A stretch of 64,000 nt of DNA from Neoscytalidium dimidiatum (taxonomy: Eukaryota > Ascomycota > Dothideomycetes > Botryosphaeriales > Botryosphaeriaceae), in the NCBI GenBank assembly GCA_037367355.1, contig CM074699.1, forward strand, positions 1,054,001 to 1,118,000, read 5' to 3'. This document shows, piece by piece, positions 59,050 to 64,000 of the stretch. Position numbers and translations under genes: made by a program. The number at the start of each line of letters is the position of its first letter. Position 1 is the first letter of the stretch. Below the pieces are notes generated by a model. That model did no database searches, had not been told where the DNA came from, and worked only from the letters and a program-made list of their open reading frames with translations.

Positions 59050-61600
59050 AAATCGTTTCTAGGCCTAGCGGTATCTTATTAAAACCTACTTAAAAAGAAA
59101 AAACTTCTTATCTCGCCGTTTATATTAGCGGCGCGGAAGAAAAAGATCTAAGTAGAAAAGAGTATAATCGTAGTTAGTTAGCTTTTATCTTACGTTAGTA
59201 TAGCGCGGTATATAAGATAAGATACTAACGTTATAGTATATATATATTTATATATAGTACTAGCTTATAGCGTACGCGCTTTTAATAACCTTCTAGTAGT
59301 ATAACTCTATTTCGCTTTCTTATTTAAACTTTTTATAGCGGCGTCTTACTTTTAGACGCGCTTAATAGGGGGCGGTATAGTTATATCTATCTAGCGGATA
59401 GCTAAAGCTATATCGTTCTATATATATATTCTAGATTTAACGCGATTTAACTTAGTAGCTAGGCTTACGCCTTAAAATCGTAGTTTAGAAAGCTAAAAGC
59501 TTAGATACGGCAAGTAGAATAAGTTCTTAAAATCTTAAGCCGCCGTTAGAGAACTCGCGGAAAGTCTTTCTAGTAGCGGCCTATAGTCTAGATAATTCTC
59601 TATTCTACTCTCTAGCGCCTTTTCTAGTTAAAATTCTACTAGAAGCTTAATCGTTCTTCGCTAGATTCTACTTCTAGAGACGCTTAAAGAATACTAGAAG
59701 AGCGCTTAAGAAGTATTAAACTACCGTATAATTATAGATAAACTTTATATATATAAAATCTATAGCTATATAGCGGCCTCGCTATAAGCCTATATAAGAA
59801 GAGAGCTACGTATACTAGCTTTACTTTAATATTATACGTATTCGCCGCTAATAATATATTAGAGCTACCTTAAAGAATTTTTAAAAGCGTTATTTAATAA
59901 GAGTATATTTTTCTTCTTTACTCTCTTTACTACTACTCTTCTAACTTCTATAGCTTTTTCTAAATTAATTTTAATCTTCTTTATTCTTATTTATCTTTTT
60001 TTAACCTTTTTTTCTTCGATCTCTTCCGCTTTTATAATATCTTATAGTTACTTCTCTAACCGCTCTTTCTCCCGCGTTAGTAGCTCTAGAAATACGCCGT
60101 CTAGTTGCTAAGTTAGTATCTTAGACGTTAATCTTACTAAAATAATAGCTTAAATAAATATTAATATTCTTTTAGCCTAGCTTACTATAGTAAGATTAGA
60201 ATTAGTAAGCTAGCTAACTTATAGCGTTCTTTTTAGATACTTAATATCTCTCTATCTAGTTATACTAGGCTAACGTCGACCTCTTCTAGTCGGCGTCTTA
60301 TTAGTAATTTACTCTAGACTTCGAGGCCCGCGACGCCTAAGCTAAGCGGGTCGCCGCTAAAATAGTAGTTCTTCTTTAGTAATCTTTTCTTACCTCTCTT
60401 AATAAGAGCTCGCTTTAGCTTTAATATCTTTTCTCTAGCGTCTACGCTTAATCCTCCTACTCTTACGTTAAAACGTTAGTCGACCCGCCTTAAATCTACG
60501 ATCTTCTTCGCTTCTATTAATATTTTAGACGACGAGGAGAACGAATATTATAATAATAAGAGGGATAAGAATAAGAAGAAGAAGAAGAAGAAGATACGCG
60601 CGCCTCGATATAAGCTAGCTAAAGATAAGGCGGCTATAAATACTAAAAATCTAGCGGATATAAAATACTCTAAAAATACTCTAGATATTAACGGTCTATT
60701 ATTATCTTCTTTAGGCTTATAGTTCTTTAGTAGCGGTACTCTACTCTCTATTAAGATAGAGACGGAGATTAAGAATCTCTATTAGATTATTCTATTAACT
60801 AGCTTAATACTAAAGTCTAGTTAAGCTTATATTAATCGTCTTAATAGTAAGTTTATCTTATAGCAAGTTCTTAATCTCGCTAACTTACTAAATCTTATTC
60901 TCTAGCCTAATCTATACGCGCCCGCCTATATATATTATCTATAATAGTAGAGTAACGCTAAAAAAGCTAGTAAGACTATTAGTAAGTAGATAAAACGTCT
61001 ATTTATTATATACGACCGTAGAGTACTTTTAAAGTACTTCCACTACGTTTACTATAGTAAGAATTATAACGAGATATATAATATTTACTATTAAGTTATT
61101 TAGATTTATTAACTAACTTAAGAATTCTCTTTTTTTTTTAGATTCTCTTTTAGTTCTATTAAACGTTAAATATATTCTTCTTTATCTACGACTACGTCTT
61201 TCTTAGTATCTAGTTAGCGGGCGATAATATTTTCTATATTAGTTAAGATATTAGTAGTATACTAGTATATATTTAAAAAATTTATAGCGTCTATACGTTC
61301 TAGTCTTATATAGTAGCTAACTAGATTTAGAGTAAAAACGATATAGTAGTATACTTTTATAACTAGATCGTAAGCTAGTAGCTTAATCTTATTTAATATT
61401 AAATAAAATATTTTTAATACGCTTATAGATAGCTTATACTAATCTATAGTATTTTATAAGAGAATTATAGCTTAATTAGTTAGCGTATTACTAATAATCT
61501 AACGGTCGATTATAACTTTAAGAAAAAGTATTTAGATTAGCTAGCGTTCTTTTTATCGTCTAGAACGTTTTAAATATTACGCTAGATATAGTATAGAAAT
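59050..61600. other. Unassigned RIP-mutated segment
   Basis: This part has the same CpA/TpG depletion but retains more CpG. On the plus strand near 60.5-60.6 kb it would read as a DDEENEY stretch followed by a lysine run, which suggests a former coding region. The surrounding translated text matches no family I know. It may be part of a third repeat, or the gag or non-coding portion of one of the flanking elements. Confidence 0.4.
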
Positions 61601-62099
61601 ATAGTATAGAGGTGTTTTTTTTTTATTTATTATTATAGATTAGAATTATTTTACTTTTTAACTATATTTTTATAGTAGGTTATAGTATTTAGTATTATAG
61701 GTTCTTTTTTTTTTTTTCTTTTAGTTATATTCTTATAAAAGTTCTACTTATTTTTCTAGCGTTTATCTAATAGTAATTAATAGATAACTTTATTTAAGAT
61801 TACTCTATACTTAATATACTATTAAAATTAACTATCGTAATCTCTATTTAGCGCTAGAATATCGCCTATACTAATATAAGAGATATAAGAAATAGAAGAG
61901 TTTTTTAGTAACTAATAATACTTTCCCGCTATTTCGCTATTTTATTAGCTTTCTACTAGCTTTTTCTACTACTAAAGTTCTACCCTCTAGATTTACTTTA
62001 CTTTATACTTATTTCTCGTACTAGAAGGCCGCTCTAGACCTTTCTTAGAAGGTTCTTTCGCCGTATTATCTTTTCTTATTAGCTTAGTTAGAGGATTAG

Positions 62100-64000
62100 T
62101 TTCGTTCGTTAGTAATCTTATTCGCTTACGCGGAGGCCGCGTTATTTCTACGTTTAGATATCGTTTCTTATACGCCTATAGTAACTTCTAGTAATTATTA
62201 AGTTTACTCTTAGTCTTCTACTTATTATATTTAGCCGGCTAGCCTTTCTATTTAATAAGATATTATATACCGCTAGCTCTTTAGTAGTAGGCTATAATCG
62301 CTTCTATCTTCTATTATTCGCCGTCTTTTAACTCTTCTATTATTAAAGACTAGAACTTCGATTAAGTAGAGTATTTCTTAAGTAGAGATATATAGAAGAC
62401 TAAATAAAGCCACGATATAGCTATTAAGAGGTCTAGCTTATAGGCTACTTTTCTAATACGTTCTAAAACGCGAAATAGTCTAAAGTACTTAGAATTAAGT
62501 TTCTTATAAGGCCGCTTTATACGAATATTATAGGCTAAGAATAAAACTTCGTCGCTAATCGCGAATTACTTTACTAGCTAGTAGTAGTTATAGTATTTTA
62601 TCTAGATCTTTTAGGCGAGACGTAAAGCGTCTATCGCTCTTATATAAGTTTTTTATAAATAGCGAATATAGCTTTAGACGGCTACCGCTCTTAATATAGA
62701 GTCGTTAAAACTCTTACTACTATTCTTCTTTTCTATTATATTTCGTCTTAAAACGCTATTAGAAAAGTTTAATAGTATCTCTAAAGCGAGCTTAATAGAG
62801 GATATTTTTATTATTAAATATATCTTACTATTATATATAAACGAAGCGCTAGATAGTAGATAAGCCTAGTTAGACTATTTTTAGTAGATAAAGATTTTTA
62901 AGTACGACTTAAGCTCTTAGTTTTAACGTTTCGTTTATCTATTTATTTATAGATAGAAGGCGATATTTATCTTATATCTAATAGCTAGATAAAAGTAAAA
63001 GATCTACTAGTATTTACTAGTAAAGACGCTTTTTTTATCTAATATAATACTATCTAGTATTCTAGCTCGCGAAAAGACGTAGTACTTTAAAAGTTTCTCT
63101 AGCGTAGTCGCGTTAATTATCTTATAAATAGAGAGATAGTAGACGTACTTAGTAAAGTAGTCTACTACTACTAATATTATATTATAGACGTTACTATAGA
63201 AGTTAACTAACTTAAATAGATCTATAATAAAATCTATTAAATAGTAATACTAGGCCTTTCTAAAAATAAATAAGAATTAAAGTTTACTATATAGTTTATA
63301 TCGTCGGCTCTTATATCTTTAGTATACGTTATACGATTAGATATACGAGCGGACGTTTCTATAAAGATTAATCTAGTTATATTTTCTATAGATAACCTTC
63401 TCTATATAGTCGATATTATAGTACCCCGCTAGTTAGTTATTATAGTTCTATAGAAGAATCTCCTTCTTTAAAGGCGCGTAGTTAGAGATAATAACTCGCT
63501 TATTCTACTATAGAACGTCTTTCTCGTTAAAATAGAAATCTATTAGTTTAACTCTCTAGCGTTCTTCTAGCGCTTTTTAAATAGCTTTATAGAATAGATT
63601 TTACGCCTAGACTATTTAAATTAGCTTAAGAAGAAATATTAGAGGCTCGATATACGTTATTTTAGCGAGTATAGCTACTACTACGTCTTATTATAATATA
63701 AGGCTTTACGTTAAGCTTATACTAGTAAATACTACTACGACGCTAATAATATTAAATATAGAAAAGTTACTATTATTAACTTAGCGGCTAAATATAGCCG
63801 GGATATTCTTAGTTAATTAGATTTTAAAAGGAGTAGCTAGTTCCTTACTAAAGAAACGCGGTCTAAGCTCTAATACTTCTATTAGTATAATAGTATTAGA
63901 AGTCTTTCTAGACTTTTTTATTTATAACTTTTACTATAATATAGATAGTATAGCTTTAAAATATACTCTTTTAATATTATCTTTAAAGTTATTAACGTAA
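62100..64000 (-). mobile_element. Degenerate Ty3/gypsy chromovirus, RIP-mutated, continues beyond the window
   Basis: Reading the minus strand through stops gives the order of a chromovirus from the window edge leftward. A post-RNase-H linker with EPLIFLLKLI lies near 63.65 kb. The integrase zinc-binding region has NQLAGYYN-like text (63.43 kb; TAG read as Q) and RYKSRRYKLYS (63.3 kb). The integrase core has LIDFIIDLFKLVN at about 63.2 kb, ILVVVDYFTKYVYYL, and SIILDKKSVFTSKY near 63.0 kb. A C-terminal chromodomain-like segment, IEAIIAYY...YLIK*KG*, lies around 62.25-62.3 kb. Reverse transcriptase and RNase H lie outside. Stops are mainly TAG at former tryptophan or glutamine codons, as expected from RIP. 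Confidence 0.8.

Larger units (their letters stand above)
55855..64000. repeat. RIP-mutated AT-rich repeat block
   Basis: From about 55855 to the window end the sequence is extremely TpA-rich. CpA and TpG dinucleotides are almost gone; only about a dozen were spotted by eye in 8 kb, for example near 57729, 59507, 60860, 61611 and 62411. CpG and GpC persist. This is the signature of repeat-induced point mutation, which converts CpA to TpA on both strands of duplicated DNA. No open frame above 60 codons survives. The left edge is abrupt: the last normal CA/TG words lie at 55837-55853. The block contains the two retroelement relics listed below and an unassigned middle part. Confidence 0.93.

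Noticed and set aside
60560..60600. Possible nuclear-localisation-rich gene from the lysine run
   Set aside because: It is embedded in RIP-mutated sequence with stops on all sides; at best a relic.

Overview
The window is nuclear DNA of a filamentous ascomycete (Pezizomycotina). Short GT-AG introns of mostly 49-90 bases interrupt many genes, the proteins are of fungal type, and an AT-rich block at the right end carries the signature of repeat-induced point mutation (RIP). A dothideomycete is my guess from general look only. Gene models below were built by joining reading frames at GT/AG sites so that phase and conserved protein blocks both fit.

Left and centre (1-43.4 kb) hold mostly housekeeping genes separated by long non-coding stretches. 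In order: a membrane-anchored spermidine-synthase-like protein (-), a CCDC97/DUF2052 protein (+), NADH-cytochrome b5 reductase cbr1 (-), a GIG1/DUF3605 protein (+), an 8.7 kb gene-free stretch that ends in a long pyrimidine-rich leader, the RNA-binding protein whi3 (+), mitochondrial ribosomal protein mS45/Bot1 (+), a 4.3 kb gap, a hexose transporter (+), an inositol-polyphosphate 5-phosphatase-like protein (-), a mitochondrial D-arabinitol-dehydrogenase-like SDR (+), a cupin protein (-), a mitochondrial half ABC transporter of the MDL group (-), the Hsp90 co-chaperone cdc37 (+) and a GRAM-TBC-EF-hand Rab GAP (+).

The right flank (44.8-55.8 kb) looks more accessory: a full-size PDR/ABCG drug pump (-) with a single apparent frameshift in a tetranucleotide run, an AYR1-like SDR (+), a cis-CaaD-like tautomerase (-), and a fungal amidase (-) whose 5' end is missing where the AT-rich block begins.

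From about 55.86 kb to the window end the sequence is 8 kb of RIP-mutated repeats with almost no CpA or TpG. No reading frame survives, but translation through the stops still reveals a Ty1/copia relic (56-58.8 kb, minus strand) and a Ty3/gypsy chromovirus relic (62.1 kb to the end, minus strand), with an unidentified mutated segment between them. I found no convincing tRNA, rRNA or CRISPR. The most notable observations are the extreme RIP block, the amidase cut off at its edge, and the frameshifted drug pump.
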